DNA of 64,000 nt, from positions 1,054,001 through 1,118,000 of the forward strand of contig NZ_JBFAPA010000001.1 of the NCBI RefSeq assembly GCF_040675465.1, given 5' to 3'. Positions 41,277 to 49,869 of this stretch are shown piece after piece. The notes under the pieces were generated by a model that was not told the DNA's origin, did not search any database, and was given only the letters and a program-made list of their open reading frames with translations. This stretch comes from Kibdelosporangium sp040675465. GTDB lineage: Bacteria; Actinomycetota; Actinomycetes; Mycobacteriales; Pseudonocardiaceae. Positions within the stretch are counted from its first letter, which is position 1. Each line of letters begins with the position of its first letter. The translations under genes were made by a program, and so were the position numbers.

Positions 41277-41750
41277 GTGGCAGAGGTGGCACTACGCCCG
41301 GTGGAGGACGACGATCTCGACGCATTGTTCGAGCAGATGCGCGACCCGGAGTCCGTCCGGATGGCCGCGTTCACCGCCAAGGACCCCAACGACCGCGAAG
41401 CCTTCAACGCCCACATGGCGAAGGTGCTGAACGATCCCGGCATCACCCACCGCGCGGTGACCCGGGACGGCCGGTTGGTCGGCAGCATCGGGTGTTTCGT
41501 CCTGGAGGGCGAGACCGAGATCACCTACTGGATCGACCGTTCGGTGTGGGGCCAGGGCATCGCCAGCCAAGCCCTCGCCTTGTTGCTCGCCGCGGTCACG
41601 ACACGGCCCGTGCGCGCCCGCGTCGCCAGCGACAACCTCGGCTCGCTCAGGGTTCTCCAGAAGGCGGGCTTCACCGTCATCGGCACCGAGGTCGCCTACG
41701 CCAACGCCCGCGGCGCCGAGATCGAGGAGACCATCCTCCGTCTCGACTGA
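41277..41750 (+). CDS. GNAT-family N-acetyltransferase
   Basis: A 157-residue acetyltransferase of the RimJ/RimL-like GNAT group. The acetyl-CoA loop is seen as SVWGQGIASQALALLL (about residues 88-103), followed by ASDNLGSLRVLQKAGF, the classical second signature. The acceptor is unknown. The GTG at 41277 has GAGGAGA six bases upstream, so the 19 codons open before it are not used. Confidence 0.9.
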   Translation: MAEVALRPVEDDDLDALFEQMRDPESVRMAAFTAKDPNDREAFNAHMAKVLNDPGITHRAVTRDGRLVGSIGCFVLEGETEITYWIDRSVWGQGIASQALALLLAAVTTRPVRARVASDNLGSLRVLQKAGFTVIGTEVAYANARGAEIEETILRLD

Positions 41751-41793
41751 CCACTGGAAATACCCGGTCTGGCATCTCGTGTTGACTGTCGGT

Positions 41794-43611
41794 GTGACGA
41801 CTGCCAAGCGCCGTGCCCGCGTCCGTGCTCCCGAGCTGGTCGGCCGTGGCTGGCTGAACACCGGCGGCAAGGACGTGCACCTGAAGGAGCTGCGCGGCAA
41901 GATCGTGCTGCTCGACTTCTGGACGTTCTGCTGCATCAACTGCCTGCACGTGCTCGACGAGCTGCGGCCGGTCGAGGAGGAGTTCGGCGATGTGCTGGTG
42001 ACCGTGGGGGTGCACTCGCCGAAGTTCGTGCACGAGGCGGACGCGGCGGCGCTGAAGGCCGCGGTGGAGCGCTACGAGGTGCACCACCCGGTGCTGGACG
42101 ACCCGGAGCTCACCAGCTGGCAGCTGTACGCGGTGAAGGCGTGGCCCACGCTGGTCCTCATCGACCCCGAGGGCTACATCGTGCACGTCGCCGCCGGGGA
42201 GGGGCACGCGGACGCGTTGAGCCGGATCATCCGCGAGCTGGTGGCCGAGCACGACGCGAAGGGCACGTTGCACCGCGGCAGCGGCCCATATGTTCCGCCC
42301 GCTCCACAACAGACGGACCTCAAGTTCCCGGCGAAAGTCGTTGTCACACCGAAGCAAACGTTGCTCGTCGCCGATGCGGCCAATCACTCCGTTGTGGAGC
42401 TTGAGCAGGACGGCAGCACGGTGATCCGCCGCTTCGGCGGCAAAACCCGCGGCCGCCAGGACGGTCCGCACCCGACGTTCTCCGAGCCATCCGGGATTGC
42501 CTTGCTGCCCAAGGAAATCGCTGAGCGGGTCGGCTATGACGCGATCGTCGCCGACACGGTCAACCACCTCCTCAGAGGACTCAACCTCACCACTGGGGAG
42601 GTGACGACGGTCGCGGGCACCGGCGAGCAGTGGCGCAATGGGCCGGTGGACGGCCCGGCGACCGAAGTGGACTTGTCGAGTCCGTGGGATGTTGTGTGGT
42701 GGCAAGGGAAAGTCATCATCGCGATGGCCGGTAACCACACTCTCAGCGCGTTCGACCCGATCGCAGGCACCGTCGAGCGCTTCGCGGGCACCACTGTGGA
42801 GGGTCTGTACGACGCACCCCGCGACGAGGCCTTCTTCGCTCAGACGAGTGGTCTCGCGGCCACGGAGGGTCGCCTTTGGTTGGTGGACTCCGAGACGTCG
42901 TCCCTGCGGTGGATCGATGACGAGGGCGTGCATACCGCGATCGGTAAAGGACTGTTCACCTTCGGTCATCAGGACGGTGACGCGGACGAGGCGTTGCTGC
43001 AGCACCCGTTGGGTGTGGCTGTTCTCGACGACGGCACGGTCGGGATAGCCGACACCTACAACGGCGCGATCCGCCGGTTCGACCCGGAGACCAACCAGGT
43101 CAGCACACTCGCGCGCGACATCGCCGAGCCTTCGGGGATCGCGACCGTCGACGGCAAGATCGCCGTGGTCGCGTCGGCCGCGCACCGGATCGAGTTCCCC
43201 GTCTCACCCGGTGACGAGCAGCAGATCTCCGGCCGCGCGCACGAGGTCAAGCGGCCGCCGACCGAGTTGCGGCCCGGCCCGGTCGAGCTGGCGGTGATCT
43301 TCCAACCGCCGCCCGGTCAGAAGCTCGACGACCGCTACGGCCCGTCCACCCGCCTCGAGATCACCTCGTCGCCGCCCGAGCTGTTGATCGACGGCGCGGG
43401 AGTGACCACGGATCTCACCCGCACAATTACGCTGTCGAATATCGGAAACGGGGTCCTGCATGTCGTCGCGCAGGCGGCCAGCTGCGATGACGACCCCGCG
43501 ATCGAGCACCCGGTATGCCGTCTGACCAGGCAGGACTGGGGTGTACCGGTCCGGATGGCGGACACCGGGATGGACCGTTTGCCGTTGATGCTCGGCGGGC
43601 TGGACGGCTAA
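41794..43611 (+). CDS. NHL-repeat thioredoxin-domain protein
   Basis: A 605-residue protein. The N-terminal 150 residues are a thioredoxin-like domain with the redox motif FWTFCCINCLHVL (about 42-54); a C-terminal NHL beta-propeller (about 170-480) has repeats such as VADAANHSVVELEQDG, VADTVNHLLRGLNL and IADTYNGAIRRFDP. A final beta domain follows. No signal peptide is visible, so it is probably cytosolic. Homologues, including animal NHLRC2, share this build; the function is unclear, probably thiol redox. GTG at 41794 is preferred over the TTG at 41779. Confidence 0.9.
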   Translation: MTTAKRRARVRAPELVGRGWLNTGGKDVHLKELRGKIVLLDFWTFCCINCLHVLDELRPVEEEFGDVLVTVGVHSPKFVHEADAAALKAAVERYEVHHPVLDDPELTSWQLYAVKAWPTLVLIDPEGYIVHVAAGEGHADALSRIIRELVAEHDAKGTLHRGSGPYVPPAPQQTDLKFPAKVVVTPKQTLLVADAANHSVVELEQDGSTVIRRFGGKTRGRQDGPHPTFSEPSGIALLPKEIAERVGYDAIVADTVNHLLRGLNLTTGEVTTVAGTGEQWRNGPVDGPATEVDLSSPWDVVWWQGKVIIAMAGNHTLSAFDPIAGTVERFAGTTVEGLYDAPRDEAFFAQTSGLAATEGRLWLVDSETSSLRWIDDEGVHTAIGKGLFTFGHQDGDADEALLQHPLGVAVLDDGTVGIADTYNGAIRRFDPETNQVSTLARDIAEPSGIATVDGKIAVVASAAHRIEFPVSPGDEQQISGRAHEVKRPPTELRPGPVELAVIFQPPPGQKLDDRYGPSTRLEITSSPPELLIDGAGVTTDLTRTITLSNIGNGVLHVVAQAASCDDDPAIEHPVCRLTRQDWGVPVRMADTGMDRLPLMLGGLDG

Positions 43612-43641
43612 TCCCGTGAATGGCCCTGGCGGCCCACGAAG

Positions 43642-43647
43642 TACGAT
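43642..43647 (+). promoter_or_regulatory. -10 element of leaderless GroES-like promoter
   Basis: TACGAT with six bases to the GTG start at 43654. Confidence 0.6.
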
Positions 43648-43653
43648 TCGCCC

Positions 43654-43974
43654 GTGTCCGAACTCAAACTCGAGATCCAGATGCTGCACGACCGCGTGCT
43701 GGTGAAGATCTCACCCGAGGATGGGGAACGGCGGAGCACCGGCGGCATCGTCATCCCGGCCACCGCGCAGATGGCGCGCCGGCTGGCGTGGGGCGACGTT
43801 CTGGGGGTCGGCAACAGCGTCCGGCAGGTGAAGGTCGGTGACCGGGTGTTGTTCAACCCGGAGGACCAGCTCGAGGTCGAGGTGCAGGCGCAGACCTACC
43901 TGGTGATGCGCGAGCGCGACGTGCACGCCATCGCCAGCGAACGCACCGAGCACGGTACCGGGCTGTACCTGTAG
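43654..43974 (+). CDS. GroES-family co-chaperonin (stand-alone)
   Basis: A 106-residue Cpn10-fold protein. The order of GroES is preserved: MLHDRVLVKI (strand 1), a mobile-loop region with RRSTGGIVIPATAQ, WGDVLGVGN, VKVGDRVLFN and a late YLVMRERDVHAI. The mobile loop is GGIVIP where ordinary GroES has GGIVLP, so binding to a chaperonin is possible. No groEL gene is adjacent, so this is probably a second, divergent copy. Transcription is likely leaderless from the TACGAT element; the VanW gene follows after 21 bases. Confidence 0.85.
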   Translation: MSELKLEIQMLHDRVLVKISPEDGERRSTGGIVIPATAQMARRLAWGDVLGVGNSVRQVKVGDRVLFNPEDQLEVEVQAQTYLVMRERDVHAIASERTEHGTGLYL

Positions 43975-43995
43975 CCCCGTGGAGGATTGAGAGCC

Positions 43996-45885
43996 TTGCC
44001 GGATCAGTACCAGTGGCCGGAGTCGCACAGCGAGCAGACCGACGTCTTACCGGCCATCAAGCCCCCGCCGCCCAAACCCGGCGAGGTCACGGCGGTCGTC
44101 CCGAATCCCCCGCAGGGGGCGTACCAGGGCACGTCCGCCTACGACGAGCCCACGGTCAAGTGGGGATCGCCCGAGGGCGAGCCGGAGAAGCCCGCTGCCA
44201 AGCGCAAGGGCCTGCGCACCGCCGGGTTCGCCGCGGGCGCGGTCGTCGGCGTGCTGGGTGTGCTGTACCTGGTGGACATCCTGACCAGCCAGGGCAACGT
44301 GCCGCGTGGTGTCACCGTGGCCGGGGTCGAGGTCGGCGGGCTGAGCCGGGCGGCGGCCGAGACGAAGCTGCGGCAGGAGATCGAGCCGCGGCTGGGCCAG
44401 CCCGTGCAGCTGCGCGCGGGTGAGTTCACCATGGCGATCGAGCCGGCCAAGGCGGGGCTGACCCCGGACTGGACCAAGACGCTGGACAACGCCGGCGCCC
44501 AGCCGATCAACCCGATCACCCGGCTGACCTCGTTCTTCAGCAAGCGTGAGGTCGGTTTCGAGACGCAGACCGACCGCGCCGCGCTGACCGCCGCGATGGA
44601 GCAGGTGCGCGCCAAGGTCGACCAGCAGCCGGTCGAGGGCACCATCAAGTTCGACGGCGCCACCCCGTCGGTCGTGGAGCCCAAGGAGGGCCGCAAGCTC
44701 GACACCAACGCGGCCGCCGACCTGGTGGTGAAGGTGTGGGTGAACGGCCAGGTGATCGACCTGCCGGTGGCCACCGCGCCGGCCAAGGTCAAGCCGGACG
44801 CCGTGCAGCAGGCGCTGGCCAAGGCCAAGGCCGCGGTGTCCGCCCCGGTGGTCATCAAGGGCGAGGGCAAGGACGCCACGCTGTCCCCGGTCGCGATCGG
44901 CGCGGCCATGCAGTTCGAACCGGGCCCGGACGGCACGCTCAACGCCAAGTTCGACCAGGCCAAGGTGGTCGAGGCGGCCGGCCCGCAGCTGAAGTCCACC
45001 GAGAAGGAGGGCAAGGACGCGGCCGTCGTGTTCGAGGGCGGCAAGCCGACGGTCAAGCCTTCCGAGGACGGCATGACCGTCAAGTGGGACACCACCCTCG
45101 CGCCGCTCGTCGACGTCTCGCAGAAGCCGTCCGGCCGTGAGCTGAAGGCCGAGTACGAGAAGAAGCCCGCGAAGGTGACCACCGAGCAGGCCAACCAGCT
45201 GGGCATCAAAGAGGTCATCGGCGAGTTCAGCACCGGCGGTTTCGCCCCCGAGTCGGGCGTGAACATCCGCGTGGTGGCGCAGAAGGTCAACGGCGCCATC
45301 GTCAAACCCGGCGACACCTTCAGCCTGAACGGGTTCACCGGCCCGCGCGGCACCCCGCAGGGCTACGTCGAAGCCGGCGTGATCGAGAACGGCGCGCCCG
45401 CCCGCGAGGTCGGTGGCGGCATCTCCCAGTTCGCCACCACGCTGTACAACGCCAGCTACTTCGCCGGCCTGAAAGACGCCGGCCACAAGGAACACAGCTA
45501 CTACATCAGCCGGTACCCCGCCGCGCGCGAGGCCACCGTGTTCCAGAACCCCAACGGCAGCAGCGTCATCGACCTCAAGTTCACCAACGACGCGCCCACC
45601 GGCATCGCCATCCAGACGATCTGGAGCCCCGGGTCGATCACGGTGAAGATCTGGGGCACCAAGCGCTACATCGTCGAGTCCCAGCCCGGCGGCCGCACCA
45701 ACCCGACCGATCCGCAGGAGAAGCCCGGCCCCGCCCAGAACTGCCACGCCAGCAACGGCGCCCCCGGCTTCACCACCTCGGACACCCGGGTGATCAAGGA
45801 CCTCAACGGCAACGTCATCCGCCGCGACACCCGCAACGTCAAGTACAACCCCCAACCCAAGATCACCTGCCCACCCCCCGCCTGA
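43996..45885 (+). CDS. VanW-family membrane protein
   Basis: A 629-residue protein. The cytosolic Pro/Lys-rich N-terminus (1-74) is followed by one membrane helix (about 75-95) and a large extracellular part. This holds repeated PG_binding_4-type domains (starting GVTVAGVEVGGLSRAAAET, and again at about 250 and 330) and a VanW domain (about 410-560) with INGAIVKPGDTFSLNxFT-like and EVGGGISQFATTLYNASYFA motifs. VanW proteins are linked to cell-wall processes; the activity is not established. I choose TTG at 43996 because GGAGG lies ten bases before it; TTG at 43987 is too close. Confidence 0.9.
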   Translation: MPDQYQWPESHSEQTDVLPAIKPPPPKPGEVTAVVPNPPQGAYQGTSAYDEPTVKWGSPEGEPEKPAAKRKGLRTAGFAAGAVVGVLGVLYLVDILTSQGNVPRGVTVAGVEVGGLSRAAAETKLRQEIEPRLGQPVQLRAGEFTMAIEPAKAGLTPDWTKTLDNAGAQPINPITRLTSFFSKREVGFETQTDRAALTAAMEQVRAKVDQQPVEGTIKFDGATPSVVEPKEGRKLDTNAAADLVVKVWVNGQVIDLPVATAPAKVKPDAVQQALAKAKAAVSAPVVIKGEGKDATLSPVAIGAAMQFEPGPDGTLNAKFDQAKVVEAAGPQLKSTEKEGKDAAVVFEGGKPTVKPSEDGMTVKWDTTLAPLVDVSQKPSGRELKAEYEKKPAKVTTEQANQLGIKEVIGEFSTGGFAPESGVNIRVVAQKVNGAIVKPGDTFSLNGFTGPRGTPQGYVEAGVIENGAPAREVGGGISQFATTLYNASYFAGLKDAGHKEHSYYISRYPAAREATVFQNPNGSSVIDLKFTNDAPTGIAIQTIWSPGSITVKIWGTKRYIVESQPGGRTNPTDPQEKPGPAQNCHASNGAPGFTTSDTRVIKDLNGNVIRRDTRNVKYNPQPKITCPPPA

Positions 45886-45903
45886 CACCCATCCGGGTGG
45901 ACC

Positions 45904-45928
45904 CCGTGCGAACGGCCCGTTCGCACGG
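45904..45928 (+). terminator. Terminator after VanW gene
   Basis: CCGTGCGAAC / GTTCGCACGG, a perfect 10-bp stem with a five-base loop, 18 bases after the stop. Confidence 0.88.
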
Positions 45929-46150
45929 CCAAACCCTCCCCCACCCCCTCTGACCTCGATAGACTGGCCGCAGGGGTGCCCCCCAGTGGAGGGTGGGGGC
46001 TGCTCTTTGGTTGGCGCGAAGCCAAAACCGACGTCGGCGGGGTGTGCGTGGCACGACGTTGTCAGATGGCCGTGTACTTCGCCGGGCGATCTTTGCGTCA
46101 GCCGCAGGCGCGATGAGTGGCGGTCGTGCGGTGGTGGGGCGGGAAAGGCA
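45929..46150. other. Gap between convergent VanW and fadE5 genes
   Basis: With its flanking terminators this gap covers about 320 bp between convergent genes. It contains short palindromes (TTGGC/GCCAA near 46011, CCGACGTCGG near 46029) but no coding region I can support. Confidence 0.4.
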
Positions 46151-46181
46151 AGAGCGGCGCTCCCCCTGGGAACGCCGCTCT
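46151..46181 (-). terminator. Terminator after acyl-CoA dehydrogenase gene
   Basis: AGAGCGGCG (46151-46159) and CGCCGCTCT (46173-46181) form a perfect 9-bp stem 25 bases past the fadE5 stop. Confidence 0.82.
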
Positions 46182-46205
46182 CATCTCACCGCGGGATGGC
46201 AAGTC

Positions 46206-48041
46206 TCAGAAGGCCGATTCGTCGAGCTCCATGATCGAGTTCTCGGCGCCTTCGATGATCTTCCGGCCGGCGCTCAGCTCCGGCAGGACGTTGCGGGCGA
46301 AGAACGAGGCCACCGCGACCTTGCCCTCGTAGAAGGCCTTGTCGCGCGCGGAGACGTCGCCGGACAGGGCCCGCAGCGCGACCTCGGCCTGGCGCTGCAG
46401 CAGCCACCCGATCAGGAGGTCACCGGTCGCCAGCAGCAACCGGACGCTGTGCTGCCCGACCTTGTAGATGCTCTGGGGGTCCTGCTGCGAGCCCGTGAGG
46501 TAGCCGATCAGGGCGCCGATCATGCCCTGGACGTCCTCGAGGGCCTGCTTGAGCAGGGCGCGCTCTTCCTTCAGCCGGCCGTTGCCGCCTTCGCTGGACA
46601 GGAACGCGTTGATCTCACCGGCGATGTGCGCCAGGGCCTGGCCCTTGTCGCGCACGATCTTGCGGAAGAAGAAGTCCATCGACTGGATCGCCGTGGTGCC
46701 CTCGTACAGCGAGTCGATCTTGGCGTCGCGGATGTACTGCTCGATCGGGTAGTCCTGCAGGAAGCCCGATCCACCGAGGATCTGCAGCGACTGGGTCAGC
46801 TGCTCGTACGCGCGCTCCGAGCCCACGCCCTTGACGATCGGCAGCAGCAGGTCGTTCACGCGCTCGTACAGCGCCTTCTCGGCCTCACCCAGGGCGATGC
46901 GGTCCTGGAACGACGCCGTGTACAGGTACACCGCGCGCAGGCCCTCCGCGTACGCCTTCTGCAGCATCAGGCTGCGGCGGACCTCGGGGTGGTGGGTGAT
47001 GGTCACGCGCGGGGCGCTCTTGTCGAGCATGTTCGGCAGGTCGGCGCCCTGGACGCGCTCCTTGGCGTAGTCCAGCGCGTTGAGGTAGCCGGTGGACAGC
47101 GTGGCGATGGCCTTGGTGCCGACCATCATCCGGGCGTACTCGATGACCTGGAACATCTGCGCGATGCCGTTGTGCACGTCGCCCAGCAGCCAGCCGACCG
47201 CGGGGGTGCCGTGCTGGCCGAAGGTCAGCTCGCAGGTGGCCGACGCGTTCAGGCCCATCTTGTGCTCGACGTTGGTGACGAAGGCGCCGTTGCGCTCGCC
47301 CAGCTCACCCGTCTGGGGGTCGAAGTGGAACTTCGGCACCAGGAACAGGCTCAGGCCCTTGGTGCCCGGCCGGGTCTCGATGCCGGGACCCTCGGGCCGC
47401 GCCAGCACCAGGTGCATGATGTTCTCGGTGATGTCCTGGTCGCCCGAGGTGATGAACCGCTTCACCCCGTCGATGTGCCAGCTGCCGTCCTCCTGCAGGA
47501 CCGCCTTGGTGCGTGCGGCGCCGACATCCGAACCGGCGTCCGGCTCGGTCAGCACCATGGTGGCGCCCCAGCCGCGGTCGATCATCAGCTGCGCCCAGTG
47601 CTGCTGCAGCTCGTTGCCGTTGCGGTGCACGACGTCGGCGAAGTTCGGGCCGGCCATGTACATGAACACGGCCGGGTTGGAGCCCAGGATCAGCTCGGCG
47701 GCGGCCCAGGTGACCGTCGGCGGCACGCCCAGGCCGCCCAGCTCGTTGGGCAGGCCGATCCGGTACCACTCGCCGTCCCACAGCGCCTGGTAGGACTTCT
47801 TGAACGCCTCGGGCAGCGTCACCGAGAACGTCTTCGGGTCGTAGGTCGTGCCCTCGCGGTCACCGGCCACGAACGAGTCGGCCAGCGGCCCGGTGGCGAC
47901 CTTGTTCAGCTCGCTCAGCACACCGCGGGCGGTCTCCTCGTCGGACTCGGCGAACGGTCCGGTACCGAGCCGCTCCTGGACGTTGAGCACCTCGAAGAGG
48001 TTGAACTCCAGGTCGCGCACGTTGCTCTTGTAGTGGGACAT
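46206..48041 (-). CDS. fadE5: Acyl-CoA dehydrogenase, FadE5-like
   Basis: A 611-residue FAD enzyme, the same length as M. tuberculosis FadE5 (Rv0244c). It introduces the 2,3-double bond into acyl-CoAs. Seen are TEPDAGSDVGAARTKA (about 165-180, substrate/FAD loop), KRFITSGDQDIT, the QILGGSGFLQDYPIEQYIRD flavin segment (about 430-449) and a C-terminal extension of about 130 residues typical of the long ACAD class. In Mycobacterium the gene adjoins fadA2-fabG4-htdX; here it is 26 kb away but its upstream region carries two copies of the same TACT-N4-RGTA operator. The ATG at 48041 has GGGGAGCG upstream. Confidence 0.94.
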   Translation of the reverse strand: MSHYKSNVRDLEFNLFEVLNVQERLGTGPFAESDEETARGVLSELNKVATGPLADSFVAGDREGTTYDPKTFSVTLPEAFKKSYQALWDGEWYRIGLPNELGGLGVPPTVTWAAAELILGSNPAVFMYMAGPNFADVVHRNGNELQQHWAQLMIDRGWGATMVLTEPDAGSDVGAARTKAVLQEDGSWHIDGVKRFITSGDQDITENIMHLVLARPEGPGIETRPGTKGLSLFLVPKFHFDPQTGELGERNGAFVTNVEHKMGLNASATCELTFGQHGTPAVGWLLGDVHNGIAQMFQVIEYARMMVGTKAIATLSTGYLNALDYAKERVQGADLPNMLDKSAPRVTITHHPEVRRSLMLQKAYAEGLRAVYLYTASFQDRIALGEAEKALYERVNDLLLPIVKGVGSERAYEQLTQSLQILGGSGFLQDYPIEQYIRDAKIDSLYEGTTAIQSMDFFFRKIVRDKGQALAHIAGEINAFLSSEGGNGRLKEERALLKQALEDVQGMIGALIGYLTGSQQDPQSIYKVGQHSVRLLLATGDLLIGWLLQRQAEVALRALSGDVSARDKAFYEGKVAVASFFARNVLPELSAGRKIIEGAENSIMELDESAF

Positions 48042-48093
48042 CTTCGCTCCCCTGTCGGACTGGAAACACCCCCGGCGCCGGGCAGGCTTCCGC

Positions 48094-48129
48094 TACTCGC
48101 CGGTAATAACAGGATATTACTAGCGGGTA
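48094..48129. promoter_or_regulatory. Two operators before fadE5
   Basis: TACTCGCCGGTA (48094-48105) and TACTAGCGGGTA (48118-48129) lie 53 and 77 bases upstream of the fadE5 start. Both fit TACT-N4-RGTA, as at 18673 and 21593, with the half-site spacing kept at four bases. Confidence 0.65.
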
Positions 48130-48208
48130 ACTTAGGCAAGTGGTGTCCCTCCAATAGGCACGGCATGACCTCCTGGCCAAGCCAGGAGAGCTGGTAGCGG
48201 CGCCCGCT

Positions 48209-48997
48209 CTAGTAGGGATGATCCTCCTGGTTGACCGTGAGAACCCCAGACCTGAAGGCCACCGCCACAGCATGCGTGCGGTCACGTGCGGACAGCTTGC
48301 GCAGGATGCTCTTCACATGAGTCCGGACGGTCTCCACGGATACGTAGAGGATCTTGGCGATCGCCTGGTTCTCCAGGCCGTCGGCGATCAGCTGCAGCAC
48401 CTGGTACTCCCGGCGGGACAGCGGCTGCTGGCCGGGGCTGGCGGCGGGCGCGGGCTTGCCCTTGGGGGTGCCCAGGGCCGAGGCCAGCGTCGGGTCGATG
48501 TAGCGGCGTTCGGCATGCACGCGCTGGATGGCCTGGATGAGCTGGGGCGGCTCGCTGCGCCGGGAGATCACGCCGTGCACGCCCGCGGCGATGGCGCCGG
48601 CGATGTACGGGGTGTTGCGCTGGGTCTCGCGGATCATCAGCAGCACGCCCAGGTCGGGGTCGTTGCCGATGAGCATGCGGGACAGGTGCCAGCGCGGGTC
48701 CAGGCCGGAGTCGATGATGACCGCGTGCGGGCGGAACCGTTCACAGAGTTGCAGCGCCGCGTGCGGGCTGCCGGCGGCCCCCACCCAGCGCAGCCCCCGG
48801 GTACGCATGACCAGGGCCGACAGACCCTCGCGAACGAGCGGCACCGAGTCGACCAGGGCGATCCCCAGGCCGCCCTCGGTCGACCGTCCGGTGACGACCG
48901 ACCCCGTCGGCCGCACCTGACGGTGGTCGATGTTGTTCGCCAATCCACACCTCCACGCCGGTCGCTCGTCCGATACTGCGACGTCAGAGACCTCCAT
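48209..48997 (-). CDS. LuxR/NarL-type regulator with atypical receiver
   Basis: A 262-residue regulator. After a 43-residue N-terminal extension comes a receiver-like domain whose first strand reads IALVDSVPLVREGL, with one acid where ordinary receivers have two. An aspartate is still present at the phosphorylation position (VIIDSGLDP). The C-terminal LuxR HTH (about 195-255) is canonical: LSRREYQVLQLIADGLENQA and VSVETVRTHVKSILRKL. No histidine kinase gene is adjacent. It may work independently of phosphorylation. ATG 48997 is the annotated start; the conserved part begins nearer residue 44. Confidence 0.85.
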   Translation of the reverse strand: MEVSDVAVSDERPAWRCGLANNIDHRQVRPTGSVVTGRSTEGGLGIALVDSVPLVREGLSALVMRTRGLRWVGAAGSPHAALQLCERFRPHAVIIDSGLDPRWHLSRMLIGNDPDLGVLLMIRETQRNTPYIAGAIAAGVHGVISRRSEPPQLIQAIQRVHAERRYIDPTLASALGTPKGKPAPAASPGQQPLSRREYQVLQLIADGLENQAIAKILYVSVETVRTHVKSILRKLSARDRTHAVAVAFRSGVLTVNQEDHPY

Positions 48998-49121
48998 TCG
49001 TGACGTAGTGGCCAGATGTGACGTGCGGTAACACCAAAACTCACCCGCACGGGTGATAACTGGCGCCTGTCCGAATATTGCTCACCGGGAACCGGCGTTC
49101 AGATCCTGCCGTTGGCGGGGT

Positions 49122-49415
49122 ATGGCAATGGTGTGGGGCGTGTCACTTCCTGCTCTCGTTGTGCTGCTCATCGCGCTCGGGATCCTGGAACGAGTGTGGC
49201 GCCGGGCCCGTCGGCAGCGGAAGACCGGCGGGGAACTGTCCGGTCTGGCCTTCGATGAGTTCACGTCCTTTCTCTACGGCACGAAACGGGTCGAGCTTGA
49301 CCAGCGGGCGACGCAGTCCTTGATGCGCGAGGAGGAGAACGACGGGGCCCCACCCAACCAGGTGGACCTCGACCGGGGTGTCGTCACCCTCCGTCCGCGT
49401 GACAAGCAAAACTAG
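49122..49415 (+). CDS. DUF6191-like small membrane protein
   Basis: A 97-residue protein with one N-terminal membrane helix (about 8-25), a basic stretch, and a cytosolic part reading SGLAFDEFTSFLYGTKRVEL and ending in VDLDRGVVTLRP. This matches the short actinobacterial DUF6191 pattern (FDELxALLYxxKRxELEQR). Function unknown. ATG 49122 is preferred; ATG 49128 is possible. No strong ribosome-binding site is visible. Confidence 0.75.
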   Translation: MAMVWGVSLPALVVLLIALGILERVWRRARRQRKTGGELSGLAFDEFTSFLYGTKRVELDQRATQSLMREEENDGAPPNQVDLDRGVVTLRPRDKQN

Positions 49416-49444
49416 AACACGTTACAGTCGACCTTCCCGGACCG

Positions 49445-49840
49445 GTGCGGAAGGACGGCTCGCGGATGGAGTTCACCGTCGCCATCGCCCTCATCGCGGT
49501 CGCAGCGATGGGCGCGATGGGGAACGAGATCAGGTTCTACCCGTGGGTCCGCACACCGGGACCTCGTAACCCATTGCCACTGGCCCGGCAGGTCGGCTCG
49601 GTCGCCTGTCCGACCATCAACCGCTTCGGCCTGGGTGTGGGCATCGGCTCGACGCCCGGGGAGTTCGAGTGGTGCGGTGCGCCGTTCGCCGAACGTGGCG
49701 CCGGGGTCCGCGAGGCCCTCGAAGTACTCCAATTGGTCCTGGGCGGCGGCATGGCCGAGTACCACGACGAGCACTTCGGCTTCGGCCGTTCGCGCAGGAG
49801 CCCTGCTCCGTCCGCACCAGTGCCCATGCGGAAACCGTGA
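49445..49840 (+). pseudogene. Decayed LLM (luciferase-like) oxidoreductase gene fragment
   Basis: The 131-codon frame matches only the middle of an F420-dependent LLM oxidoreductase: a barrel strand (EIRFYPWV), RNPLPLARQVGSVA, NRFGLGVGIGSTPGEFEWCG (family usually GxGIGWTPEEFE) and EVLQLVLGGGMAEYHDEHFGFG. About 60 N-terminal residues and about 120 C-terminal residues of the normal 280-300 are missing, and the frame ends in unrelated sequence just before the next gene. I therefore call it a truncated remnant. A translated small protein cannot be excluded. Confidence 0.75.
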
Positions 49841-49869
49841 TCCTCCAGCAAACCGAAGGAGTGCCCGCA

